NCBI GenBank assembly: GCA_027886925.1
Contig: JAPCJN010000051.1
Coordinates: 1 to 13,113, forward strand
From: Nitrososphaerota archaeon
GTDB taxonomy: Archaea > Thermoproteota > Nitrososphaeria > Nitrososphaerales > UBA183
Direction of reading: 5' to 3'
Length of the DNA: 13,113 nucleotides
Shown piece after piece: positions 6,835-13,113 of the stretch. How positions within the stretch are numbered: the stretch's first letter is position 1; each line of letters starts with the position of its first letter. The position numbers and the translations under genes are program-made. A model generated the notes under the pieces. The model was not told the origin of the DNA. It saw nothing but the letters and a program-made list of their open reading frames with translations, and did no database searches.

Positions 6835-7008
6835 TCAGCTTTTACCTGATTTTCTTTGTGATTTTCCCAGTTTTTCTCTGGCTTTTCCTGCCACCCGTTC
6901 CATCTTACCCTTGGCTTCCTCCTTCTTATTGTTCCTCAGCCTGCCTACTTCCTCTCGGACCTTCCCTTTGACCTGCTTGCCCTTGCCTTCCAGCTCGTTC
7001 CTGTTCAT
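6835..7008 (-). CDS. CsbD-like small stress protein
   Basis: A 57-residue, highly charged protein beginning MNRNELEGKGKQVKGKVREE, with a second similar segment EEAKGKMERVAGKAREKLGK. The repeated GK-x2-x-GK/R-REExG pattern is characteristic of the CsbD family (PF05532), small stress-induced proteins of unknown biochemical role. It is about as long as typical CsbD proteins and contains almost only Lys, Arg, Glu, Gly and short hydrophobics, consistent with amphipathic helices. The start is ATG 7008 with only a weak AAGG upstream. It lies 46 bp before the radical SAM gene on the same strand, so the two may form one transcript. Confidence 0.75.
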   Translation of the reverse strand: MNRNELEGKGKQVKGKVREEVGRLRNNKKEEAKGKMERVAGKAREKLGKSQRKSGKS

Positions 7009-7146
7009 GTTGACAAGCCTTGGTCTGGCGCTGACAAGAAGAACGGATGCATCCTCTAGAGAGTTTCTCCAGACTCATGGACTATGTATCGCTCGCTCGT
7101 CTGCGAGACTTTGGACGTCACGGCCTGGAGCCTTTCCAGCATATCC

Positions 7147-7319
7147 CCACGTTCCTTTTAGCGACCGACGGGCCGGCTTCGGAGCTGACCTCTTTTGGTT
7201 CGGGCACAACTTGCAACGCTTCCACCGGAACGTGATGTGTCATCCCTCCAGAGTTTGCGTGAACCGAGATTGAGTGAAAACCAATGCCATGCCCCTTTCT
7301 CAGTCTCTAGGTGACTCAA
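7147..7319 (+). pseudogene. partial copy of the 3' end of the exported-protein gene and its flank
   Basis: Bases 7147 to about 7241 are roughly 90 percent identical to 4367-4461 inside the 569-residue protein gene, in the same orientation. They encode FLLATDGPASELTSFGSG and so on. Bases 7246-7319 then match 4801-4878, the region after that gene. The intervening 335 or so bases, which encode the C-terminal anchor and stop codon, are missing. GGA TGC of the parent is changed to TGA here, so the copied frame stops. Some differences are synonymous (GCC/GCT Ala, GGT/GGA Gly), which suggests the copy was once a paralogous gene under selection. No start or N-terminal part was found upstream. Outside these limits similarity ends abruptly. 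Confidence 0.8.
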
Positions 7320-7472
7320 TACTTTCATGCACTTGCATCCCAAGCTATCGCTGAGACAGTTTCACCCGCTTTTGACCCGTGATTTGAGACCAGGCTGGAT
7401 TTTTGGCAGACGATTTCTTTCTTTGAATCCGGGTCGAAAAACAAGCCTTCAATGAATAGGCACCTTCGCAAG

Positions 7473-7480
7473 TTAAATAT
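7473..7480 (+). promoter_or_regulatory. TATA box for eL38
   Basis: TTAAATAT lies 38 to 31 nt before the ATG at 7511, giving a predicted start site near 7504 and a leader of about 7 nt. Confidence 0.5.
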
Positions 7481-7510
7481 CTCTAAAAGCGGGGCTATCA
7501 AGTCAAACAT

Positions 7511-7708
7511 ATGCCATTGGAAATCCGGTCTAAGGAGCTCCTAGAGACCTTGATGCCCCAGGCGACTGAAATCAGAGTCGCAAGAGGCAAAGGCGACGAG
7601 GTCAAACTGAAGTTGAGGACCGCCAAGGCGCTTTACACTTACAAAACGACTGCCGACGAAGCCACAGCCCTGACCAAGGGCCTGAAGACGCCGATATACG
7701 ACTTCTAA
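7511..7708 (+). CDS. rpl38e: 50S ribosomal protein eL38
   Basis: The 65-residue protein matches ribosomal protein L38e, a small large-subunit protein shared by eukaryotes and some archaea (mainly TACK lineages). Diagnostic features are the N-terminal MPLEIRSKELLETL, the basic strand VKLKLRTAKALYTYKT and the following helix ADEATALTKGL. Length fits the family (about 65-75). It starts at ATG 7511 after a TATA box with almost no leader. The stop TAA (7706-7708) overlaps the stop of the convergent presenilin-type gene (7705-7707). Its presence is a useful lineage marker against Euryarchaeota. Confidence 0.85.
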   Translation: MPLEIRSKELLETLMPQATEIRVARGKGDEVKLKLRTAKALYTYKTTADEATALTKGLKTPIYDF

Positions 7709-8628
7709 GCCACGAAGAAGAAGAGCAGCACGGCGAGCCCCAGGAACATGGGGATAGGGAGCCCGGGCAAAAGCCTCACCCTCGCCAATAGATACAGCGT
7801 CAGGAAGACTCCCACGTCAACAGCGATTAGAGTGACGAAGGCCGAGCTTAGGGTGAACTGAAAGTAGGCCAATGCCGGTAGCATCGCGTAAAAGACGGTG
7901 TCGCCGGTGCCGAGGGAGAAGTCGCCGATGTGGGACGATATGGCGCTCAGCGACTCCTCTGGGATGGTCGTTATGAGAGACTTTAGCGGGCCTCTGAAAA
8001 CCGTGTAGATGTCATACAGTGAAAAAGCCACCGGCAGGATCAAGGCGGTTAGGATGGGGATGGTCGACGCGAAGTAGCTGCCCACCTCTGCCGAGAGCAG
8101 TCCGGTCAAGATGAGGGACGACCAGGAAGGGATTTTCCTCAACGTCACCAATGCCAACACGACTACGGTCGCGCACGCGCATCCTATTGAAAGATAGAGA
8201 GACGAAAACGCGTCCAGGAATCCAGAAGTCACATCGATGGCGCTGAGCAGCGTCAGAAGGAAGAGGGCTACCGCCGTGCCTACGAAGACGACCGCCAAGA
8301 AAACCTTGAGCTTTCTCTTCCTCGCCAGCCAGAGCGCCGCAAGGGTGGAGGCGATGACGACCACCACCAGTATCAGGACGTTGTAGATGGAGCCCGACGA
8401 AGACGTCCCGGCAGGCTGGTAGCTTATTCCGCTTGTCACGATCGTCGGCGCATTAACTCGAGTGATGTAGAGGGCGAAGAGCTGTATGGCCAACACGAAC
8501 GCTACGGTCTTCAGCGCACCTATCCAGGGCGGGCTCTGATCTTTTGCCTCTCCGTTCTGCGGTGGTGGCAGCGGCGAAGGTGCCACGTCGGGTTGCGACG
8601 GAATCCCGCTGGTCCCTGCTTCGGACAT
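7705..8628 (-). CDS. presenilin/SPP-type intramembrane aspartyl protease
   Basis: A 307-residue polytopic membrane protein with a proline-rich soluble N-terminus (about 1-35) and about nine hydrophobic segments. It carries the signature of GxGD intramembrane aspartyl proteases: the YD motif (Y205-D206 in FSLYDIYTV), GTGD at 240-243 (Asp243) and a PAL-like motif LPGLP at 287-291. These proteases cut transmembrane helices, for instance remnant signal peptides. The pattern matches the archaeal presenilin/signal peptide peptidase group (PF06550). The PAL alanine is Gly here, a small substitution. The start is ATG 8628, 13 bp after the stop of the beta-CASP gene, so the two are very probably one operon. 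The 3' end overlaps eL38 by 3 bases. Confidence 0.88.
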   Translation of the reverse strand: MSEAGTSGIPSQPDVAPSPLPPPQNGEAKDQSPPWIGALKTVAFVLAIQLFALYITRVNAPTIVTSGISYQPAGTSSSGSIYNVLILVVVVIASTLAALWLARKRKLKVFLAVVFVGTAVALFLLTLLSAIDVTSGFLDAFSSLYLSIGCACATVVVLALVTLRKIPSWSSLILTGLLSAEVGSYFASTIPILTALILPVAFSLYDIYTVFRGPLKSLITTIPEESLSAISSHIGDFSLGTGDTVFYAMLPALAYFQFTLSSAFVTLIAVDVGVFLTLYLLARVRLLPGLPIPMFLGLAVLLFFFVA

Positions 8629-8641
8629 TCGTTACCACGCA

Positions 8642-9898
8642 TCAGACTTCGTAGGTTTCCCCTACGCGGGGTGCCAGGGCCTCGACGCCCAACGACGTGT
8701 GCAGCTCCTGCGCGAGCTGGATGCAGCTCTCCTCCTCGCCGTGGACCGTCATGAACTTCGGAGACCCCTTGATGGCCTTTAGGTCGGCGTGCAGCTCGCC
8801 CTTTCCGCTGTGCGAGGAGAAGTCGAAACGGCGAACGTCTGCCTTCACTTTGACGGCTTTTCCGTTGATGAGCGTCATCCCCTTATCGATGAGGGTCCTG
8901 CCCGGGGTGCCTGGCACTTGGAAGCTGACGATGGAGATGGCGTTCTTCTCGTGCTGGGACAGCTGCTGGTTGTAGAATATCGAGGCGCCGCCGACGAGCA
9001 TCCCTGCGGGCGAGATGATCACCCCAGGCTTCTTGATGAAGTTGCGCCTCTGGTTCCATCCGACGATGCGCTCGATGTACTCCATCGTCCGCCTGAACGC
9101 GTCTGGGTCGCGCATGTACTCTTGGTTCCTGAACAAGATCTCGTTCACCTTTAGGGCCATCCCATCCATCCCCACGGGGTGCTTGAAGCCGTTCTTGTGG
9201 AGCGTCATCGCTAGCTCCTGCGCTCTTCCCACCGAGAACGCCGGGGCCAAGAGCACTCCGCCCCCCTCCACGACGTGGTTAGCGTACTCGACGAACTCCC
9301 TCTCCACCTTCGCCCTACCGGGGTGGTCGGCGGTGGCGTACGTGCTCTCGGTTATGACCATGTCAGCTTCTCCTAGGTCCCTTGAGGCAGGGGCCAGCAG
9401 GTTGGTCTCCTGGCCGTTGATGTCTCCTGTGTAGAGCAGCCGCTTGTTGCCTGCTTCGACGGAGATTATGCACGACCCGGGTATGTGGCCCGCGTCGTGA
9501 AACGTGATCGTAAAGTCCTTGATCTGGAAGGGCTCGTTATACCCGTGGTTGGCGGTGCTCCTCGTCATCGCCATCAGGTCGATGAACTCGAACGGAAGGT
9601 AAGGGCCGGAGATCTTGATGAAGTCCTCCACGAGCATGTTCGTCAGCTCCGCGGTCGCCGGCGTGCAGTGGAGCTTGACGTCGCCGCCAAGGAAGAAGAT
9701 TGGGGCAGCACCAGAGTGGTCGAGGTGAGCGTGGCTCAGTATCAGGCCGTCCACCAGTTTTGGCTGGACGTGCATGGGAAAACCAGGTTCCCTGGTCGTC
9801 ATCGCCCCATAGTCAAGGATGATGTTCGAGTCGCCGTGCGAGACTAAAAACGCTGAACGGCCTACCTGCCTGGCCGCACCTAGAACCTTTACTTGCAT
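8642..9898 (-). CDS. beta-CASP metallo-beta-lactamase RNase (aCPSF2-like)
   Basis: A 418-residue beta-CASP ribonuclease without N-terminal KH domains, so closer to archaeal aCPSF2 than to KH-containing aCPSF1 (the termination factor). Zinc ligands are in HAHLDH at 56-61, H138 and D159. Beta-CASP motif A is E184 (ESTYA), motif B is H363 (FSSHSGKGEL) and motif C is H386 (TVHGEEES). All catalytic positions are intact. The family processes or degrades RNA in the cytoplasm, endo- and/or exonucleolytically. The start is ATG 9898, with a TATA-like box giving a leader of about 13 nt. It is the first gene of an operon with the presenilin-type protease and is divergent from a PAC2-family gene. An aRNase J assignment is less likely but not excluded by eye. 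Confidence 0.92.
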   Translation of the reverse strand: MQVKVLGAARQVGRSAFLVSHGDSNIILDYGAMTTREPGFPMHVQPKLVDGLILSHAHLDHSGAAPIFFLGGDVKLHCTPATAELTNMLVEDFIKISGPYLPFEFIDLMAMTRSTANHGYNEPFQIKDFTITFHDAGHIPGSCIISVEAGNKRLLYTGDINGQETNLLAPASRDLGEADMVITESTYATADHPGRAKVEREFVEYANHVVEGGGVLLAPAFSVGRAQELAMTLHKNGFKHPVGMDGMALKVNEILFRNQEYMRDPDAFRRTMEYIERIVGWNQRRNFIKKPGVIISPAGMLVGGASIFYNQQLSQHEKNAISIVSFQVPGTPGRTLIDKGMTLINGKAVKVKADVRRFDFSSHSGKGELHADLKAIKGSPKFMTVHGEEESCIQLAQELHTSLGVEALAPRVGETYEV

Positions 9899-9934
9899 TA
9901 GCTTAATCCGTCTAAACTCCGCCCTTTCGCTCTA

Positions 9935-9942
9935 TCTTTAAG
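9935..9942 (-). promoter_or_regulatory. TATA-like box for the beta-CASP operon
   Basis: On the minus strand this reads CTTAAAGA. A start about 31 nt downstream falls near 9911, leaving a 13-nt leader without a Shine-Dalgarno sequence. Confidence 0.4.
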
Positions 9943-9985
9943 GATTGGGGTTATGCTTCGACCGCCGCAACCCGGTGCGGAGCCA

Positions 9986-9993
9986 AACTTTAA
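9986..9993 (+). promoter_or_regulatory. TATA-like box fixing the PAC2 gene start
   Basis: AACTTTAA lies 30 nt before the ATG at 10016, the exact spacing for a leaderless transcript. This supports 10016 over the upstream in-frame ATG at 9953, which would lie before the predicted transcription start. Confidence 0.5.
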
Positions 9994-10015
9994 GGAGCCC
10001 ATCTCGAGGAGGCGG

Positions 10016-10789
10016 ATGAATCCAGACTTGTCGTCGCCCCCTGTCCTGCCGCCCTACTCGTCGATCAAGATATTGCCGGCAGCAGGCGCGCGCCCCGAGC
10101 TCAACGCCAGGGCCTTGATAGCAGGATTCCACGGAATAGGGGCCACGGGTTATTGGACCGTGAAGTTCCTGATCCAGGAACTCAAAGCGACGAGGATATG
10201 CTACATCGATTCAGAGTTCGCTCCGGCTGTCTCGTCGACGGTCAAGAACGAGATCTCCACCCCGTACGAGATATATGGGATCGGCGACCTGGTTTTCCTA
10301 AAGGCCGAGGTGCCTCCCCTGAGGGAGAACGAGAACCGATTCTTCAGGGAGCTGAGCCAGCTCGTCATAGGCTCCGGGATCCAAGAGGTCACTCTGATCG
10401 GAGGCCTCGACGAGTCGCTGCGCGCCGACGATTCGGCGAAGTACCGGCTCGTGCTAACGGACGCGATGAAGGAGGGCGAGCACGGGCGCGGCCTCGAGGC
10501 GGAGCCGATCCTGGAGGAAGGGCGAATGATAGTAGGCCCAGTGGCGACGTTGCTGAACGCTTTCCAGATGCGCGGGTTCCCCGCAGTCGCGGTCCTTTCC
10601 TACTCCAACACCGAACGTATCGACCCCAGAGCAGCGGCCTCGGCCGTCGAATTCATCGCAAAGAGGTACTCGCTCCAGGTGAACACCGATCCGCTCATCA
10701 AGGGCGCCGAAGAGCTCGAAAGGGAGCTTACTGGTCTGGCGCAACGAGAGAAGGAAAAGGGCGGCGGAACAGGCGCCATCTACTCCTGA
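10016..10789 (+). CDS. PAC2-family proteasome assembly chaperone homologue
   Basis: From ATG 10016 the protein has 257 residues. GFHGIGATGYWTVKFLI (about 37-53) followed by CYIDSEFAP is the characteristic N-terminal fold of PAC2 proteins (PF09754), archaeal relatives of eukaryotic proteasome assembly chaperones (PbaA/PbaB). The later GPVATLLNAFQMRGFPAVAVLSYSNT and a C-terminal charged helix (ELERELTGLAQREKEK) fit the family. The last three residues, Ile-Tyr-Ser, form an HbYX motif (hydrophobic-Tyr-any), the tail that docks into 20S proteasome alpha rings. A direct interaction with the proteasome is therefore likely, though inferred. ATG 10016 is chosen over ATG 9953 because a TATA-like box is 30 nt upstream; a GGAGG at 10008 is also present. 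Its 3' end overlaps tgtA convergently by 10 bp. Confidence 0.88.
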   Translation: MNPDLSSPPVLPPYSSIKILPAAGARPELNARALIAGFHGIGATGYWTVKFLIQELKATRICYIDSEFAPAVSSTVKNEISTPYEIYGIGDLVFLKAEVPPLRENENRFFRELSQLVIGSGIQEVTLIGGLDESLRADDSAKYRLVLTDAMKEGEHGRGLEAEPILEEGRMIVGPVATLLNAFQMRGFPAVAVLSYSNTERIDPRAAASAVEFIAKRYSLQVNTDPLIKGAEELERELTGLAQREKEKGGGTGAIYS

Positions 10790-12267
10790 GCGCTCTCTCG
10801 CCCTTTTCTCCCTAGGCCTGCCACCCGCACTTTCGAGTAGCCCATCCGCTTGAGCCTCTTCACCGAGGCCTTGACCGATGCTTCCGGCGCCTCCCGGTCA
10901 GAGATGGTCTGCGTGAAGGGGAAAACGAATTCGAGCTCGGCTGGATAGGGTCCCAGCGCCGGGTTGATCCTGAAGATGTCGGCGCTCTCGATGTCCTTTA
11001 TGCGGCGAAGCCTGCCCGAGGTCTTCGTCAGGGGGGGAGACGCCGAGCTTGGGACAAGGATTGCAATCCGTCCTCTCTTGTTCCCACTCTTCATGACACC
11101 ACCCAGGTGCTCTCGGACAAGTTCGAGCTCAGGCCTCCTGGAATCCTCGTCGCTTCGGATGCGCAACCCTCCTCGCTTGAGCAGGGGCGTGGCTTTGCTC
11201 AACCACTTCCCGTGCTTCTCCCCCAGCAGCCGAAAGGCCATGGCGGCGCTTGGGTGCACAGTCGCGCGCTCCTCGACGAGGTCCCAAAGCCTCCCTTCGG
11301 TTATCGCCTCCCTGCACCGCAGGACGTCCGCGCGCAGCACGTGCAGGTTATGAAGCGCTATCTTGCGAACGCGGTCTTCCCTCGGCATTTCAACCAGGTC
11401 GGTCTTTGATGTCCCGTTGCAAACCTCGCAGCTGCACGGGAGGTACGCCATCCTTCCAAGTTGAAGCGTCCCGGACTCTGTCATGTATCTCTCCTTCTTC
11501 GCGTAGAGCATGTAGCTCGCGGAGTCGAAGGTGTCACAACCCAATGCGACGGAAAGCGGGAGCGTGATCGGATGTCCAGCGCCGAACAGGTGCAGAGGCA
11601 ACGAATAGGGCATGCTCTTCTTCGCGTTGACAATCATCTCCACAAGTTGGGTGAAGAGGTAGCCTTCCATCAGCTCGACTGGGCTTCCCAGCGCTAGCAG
11701 CTGGAACCCCGCGCTAACGAGACCGCGGGTCGATGTTTTGACCAGATCTCCATACGTTCCGCCTTGGATCGGACCCACCCAGACGGTGTCCGATTCGCCA
11801 AAATCACCGATGGTCTCCTTCGCGGCCTCCAGGCTGACGGTCATGGTCTCCCTGGCGTTCCTCCTCGAGCTCGAATACCCTGTGGGCCTGTCGAGCGTGA
11901 CCGCGAGGTCGGAGCCTATTTTCGATTGAAACTCTCCGATTTCATGGGGGGTGAACTCGGTGTCGCCATACTCAAGCACCTGGTATCCGCCAGAGTCCGT
12001 CATCAGAACTCCGTCGAATCCTATCAGTTCGTGCAGGCCCTTCTGGAGCGCCTCCTCCCTCTTTCTCTTGTAGAGAATGTAGGAGTTCGTCATCAGGACG
12101 TCAAAACCCATCTGCCTGAACTTGGAGAGGGGGATGTCCCTCCAGACAGGGTGAATCACGGGAGTTAGGCAGGGGGTCTCGAAGCTCTTTTGCCCCACCT
12201 TCATCACCCCTATCCTGCCCATCAGGTCGGTGTCTTTCACCTCGAAGGAGAAGGAGTTCGTCATCAC
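10780..12267 (-). CDS. tgtA: archaeosine tRNA-guanine(15) transglycosylase
   Basis: The 495-residue protein exchanges guanine-15 of archaeal tRNA D-loops for preQ0, the first step of archaeosine formation. The catalytic domain covers about 8-330. The nucleophile is in MTDSGGYQVLEYG (D91), IQGG is at 167-170, FGAGHP at 228-233 and FDSASYMLYAKKERYMT at 247-263 (D248). The zinc site is C278, C280, C283 and H306. The C-terminal third (about 330-495) resembles the archaeal TGT C1/DUF5591-like domain. The PUA domain that ends many euryarchaeal TgtA proteins (about 580 residues) is missing, so D-loop binding may need a separate PUA or ArcS-like protein. The start is GTG 12267 or the adjacent ATG 12264. 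A TATA-like TGATATGT (12303-12310, minus strand) lies about 40 nt upstream. Confidence 0.93.
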   Translation of the reverse strand: MMTNSFSFEVKDTDLMGRIGVMKVGQKSFETPCLTPVIHPVWRDIPLSKFRQMGFDVLMTNSYILYKRKREEALQKGLHELIGFDGVLMTDSGGYQVLEYGDTEFTPHEIGEFQSKIGSDLAVTLDRPTGYSSSRRNARETMTVSLEAAKETIGDFGESDTVWVGPIQGGTYGDLVKTSTRGLVSAGFQLLALGSPVELMEGYLFTQLVEMIVNAKKSMPYSLPLHLFGAGHPITLPLSVALGCDTFDSASYMLYAKKERYMTESGTLQLGRMAYLPCSCEVCNGTSKTDLVEMPREDRVRKIALHNLHVLRADVLRCREAITEGRLWDLVEERATVHPSAAMAFRLLGEKHGKWLSKATPLLKRGGLRIRSDEDSRRPELELVREHLGGVMKSGNKRGRIAILVPSSASPPLTKTSGRLRRIKDIESADIFRINPALGPYPAELEFVFPFTQTISDREAPEASVKASVKRLKRMGYSKVRVAGLGRKGRESAQE

Positions 12268-12317
12268 AAAAGCCTGGGAGTCGGAGGGGATGAACTCGCT
12301 TCACATATCAGGGTTCT

Positions 12318-12356
12318 GCGACGCGATGCGACGCGATGCGACGCGATGCGACGCGA
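12318..12356. repeat. 10-bp tandem repeat, about 3.9 copies
   Basis: The unit GCGACGCGAT is repeated three times without change and then once as GCGACGCGA. It fills the gap between the stop codon of the molybdopterin gene (12360-12362) and the TATA-like element of tgtA. The unit length is close to one helical turn. It could be a slippage product or a regulatory array. The proteins read through it are artefacts. Confidence 0.9.
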
Positions 12357-12359
12357 CGG

Positions 12360-13055
12360 TCACGCGGTGCCGAACGCCCTGCGGGCGTAGTGCTTTCCTC
12401 CCGCAGAGCCCTTGAACCGCTCCTCCTCATATACGTCGCCCCTCTCATGGTATCCGTATCTCTCCCAGTAGCCGTCGACGTACTCGGGGATGAACTCGAT
12501 CTCCCCGAGCCACTTTGCGCTCTTCCAAGCGTAGAGGTGGGGCATGAACGGCCTCGCCGGAAAGCCCTGCTCGGGAGACAGAGGCTTGCCGTTCATCTTG
12601 AGCGCGACTATCGAGTCGTCCCTAAGGGCGTCCTCGACTGGGATGGGCGCCGTGTATCCGTCGTAGCAATGGAACATGACCCATTTCGCTTCCGGCTTCA
12701 CCTGGGCCCTGTCAGCCAGGTACTTGATCGAGACTCCCTCCCACTGAGGCTTCTCGATCGACCACGACGTGACGCAGTTGAACGTCTTCGCGTATCCAAT
12801 CATGGGGAGCTGCAGAAACTCTTCGTAGCTGAACGTGAGCGGGGTGTTCACCAAGCCGGTGACCTCTATCTTCCATTTCGAGGGGTCGATCCTCTGCACC
12901 CCCATTGCCGCATAGATGACGAACTTCTTGCCCCAAACCTGACCAGGCGGTAGCGGCTCTCTAGCTGCGGCTTGAGATTCCAACTTCGCAACAAGGGCGG
13001 CGGCAGGGAATAAAACACTTTTGGCGATTTGGTCGAAAGGCCTGCAGAATCTCAA
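12360..13055 (-). CDS. sulfite-oxidase-like molybdopterin oxidoreductase
   Basis: A protein of up to 231 residues with the oxidoreductase molybdopterin-binding domain (PF00174), as in YedY/MsrP and sulfite oxidases. The Mo-ligand cysteine is C94 in TFNCVTSWS, followed by WEGVSI (105-110), and HCYDGYTAPIP (129-139) belongs to the same cofactor pocket. The substrate is unknown; sulfite or an oxidised methionine or S/N-oxide are family possibilities. There is no haem or dimerisation domain, so it would need a separate electron partner. The only start upstream of the domain in this frame is TTG 13055, but the TATA-like box at 13066-13073 predicts transcription from about 13042. TTG at 12983 (residue 25) is then more plausible. 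The N-terminal hydrophobic stretch could instead be a signal-like segment. Confidence 0.85.
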   Translation of the reverse strand: MRFCRPFDQIAKSVLFPAAALVAKLESQAAAREPLPPGQVWGKKFVIYAAMGVQRIDPSKWKIEVTGLVNTPLTFSYEEFLQLPMIGYAKTFNCVTSWSIEKPQWEGVSIKYLADRAQVKPEAKWVMFHCYDGYTAPIPVEDALRDDSIVALKMNGKPLSPEQGFPARPFMPHLYAWKSAKWLGEIEFIPEYVDGYWERYGYHERGDVYEEERFKGSAGGKHYARRAFGTA

Positions 13056-13065
13056 TTGGCCACAG

Positions 13066-13073
13066 TTTTATAC
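13066..13073. promoter_or_regulatory. TATA-like box, possibly bidirectional
   Basis: TTTTATAC on the plus strand and GTATAAAA on the minus strand. On plus it predicts a start near 13097, just before ATG 13106. On minus it predicts a start near 13042 for the molybdopterin gene. Confidence 0.4.
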
Positions 13074-13105
13074 GGCTCACTGACAACCTCGTCGAACCGG
13101 GGGTC

Positions 13106-13113
13106 ATGCAACG
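13106..13113 (+). CDS. possible start of a new gene cut by the right edge
   Basis: ATG at 13106 follows GGGGGT (a possible ribosome binding site) and a TATA-like box 40 nt upstream. Only the first codons are inside the window, so the product cannot be identified. Confidence 0.25.

Larger units (their letters stand above)
7009..7510. other. 500-bp gap between csbD-like gene and eL38
   Basis: Apart from the partial copy of the exported-protein gene at about 7147-7319 and the eL38 TATA box near 7473, I see no gene here. Short open frames on both strands (for example plus 7047-7235 and minus 7325-7510) have no recognisable features outside the copied segment. Confidence 0.5.

Noticed and set aside
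9953..10015. N-terminal extension of the PAC2 protein from ATG 9953
   Set aside because: The TATA-like box at 9986-9993 lies inside it and points to transcription starting at 10016; the extension is also Pro/Arg-rich and unlike the family.
10153..10815. 220-residue plus-strand frame inside the PAC2 gene
   Set aside because: Arg-rich out-of-frame shadow; the PAC2 frame carries recognisable motifs.
12318..12356. Tandem repeat considered as CRISPR
   Set aside because: Units are 10 bp and contiguous, with no spacers.
12190..12415. Plus-strand frames containing repeated DATRC residues
   Set aside because: They are readings of the 10-bp tandem repeat and lie antisense to the tgtA start and the molybdopterin gene end.

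Overview
The window looks like a piece of a TACK-group archaeal chromosome, most likely Thaumarchaeota/Nitrososphaeria or a close relative. The evidence is a ribosomal protein eL38 gene (absent from most Euryarchaeota), an archaeosine-type tRNA-guanine transglycosylase, a PAC2-family proteasome chaperone homologue, an archaeal beta-CASP nuclease, a presenilin/SPP-type protease, two broken winged-helix genes of the HTH_45 type common in these archaea, and TATA-like boxes about 25-31 nt before many start codons, which implies mostly leaderless transcripts. No tRNA, rRNA or CRISPR array was seen. The lineage call is inference from gene content.

Left part (1-2900): a transposase N-terminus runs off the left edge, followed by a short Fic/Doc-type protein with an unusual active-site loop and a probably clipped C-terminus. 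Then come methionine sulfoxide reductase B, a DltE-like short-chain dehydrogenase, a 38-residue membrane protein, and a membrane-anchored cysteine-rich extracellular protein on the minus strand.

Middle (2900-7510): a shared AT-rich promoter region separates that anchored protein from a divergent 569-residue exported protein with a C-terminal sorting-like tail. Downstream lies a decayed stretch with two HTH_45 relics, the second broken by an apparent GA duplication. On the minus strand a previously unlisted 57-residue CsbD-like gene precedes an HpnH-like radical SAM enzyme. Next to them, at about 7147-7319, is a partial copy of the 3' end of the exported-protein gene plus its downstream flank, with about 335 bp missing inside. 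This block is the most accessory and rearranged part of the window.

Right part (7511-13113): compact core-like genes. eL38 converges on, and shares its stop-codon bases with, a presenilin-type protease that is the second gene of an operon after a beta-CASP nuclease. That operon is divergent from a PAC2 protein ending in an Ile-Tyr-Ser tail (HbYX-like). The PAC2 gene overlaps convergently with tgtA. Upstream of tgtA is a 10-bp tandem repeat, then a sulfite-oxidase-like molybdopterin protein. A new plus-strand gene probably begins at 13106.

The core genes are intact, while several accessory genes (HTH relics, Fic, exported-protein copy) are broken. That argues for real decay and rearrangement in the left and middle parts more than for random sequencing error. 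I found no clear new multi-gene system. The best leads are the beta-CASP/presenilin pair, the duplicated exported-protein tail, the HbYX-ending PAC2 protein and the acid-less Fic motif.
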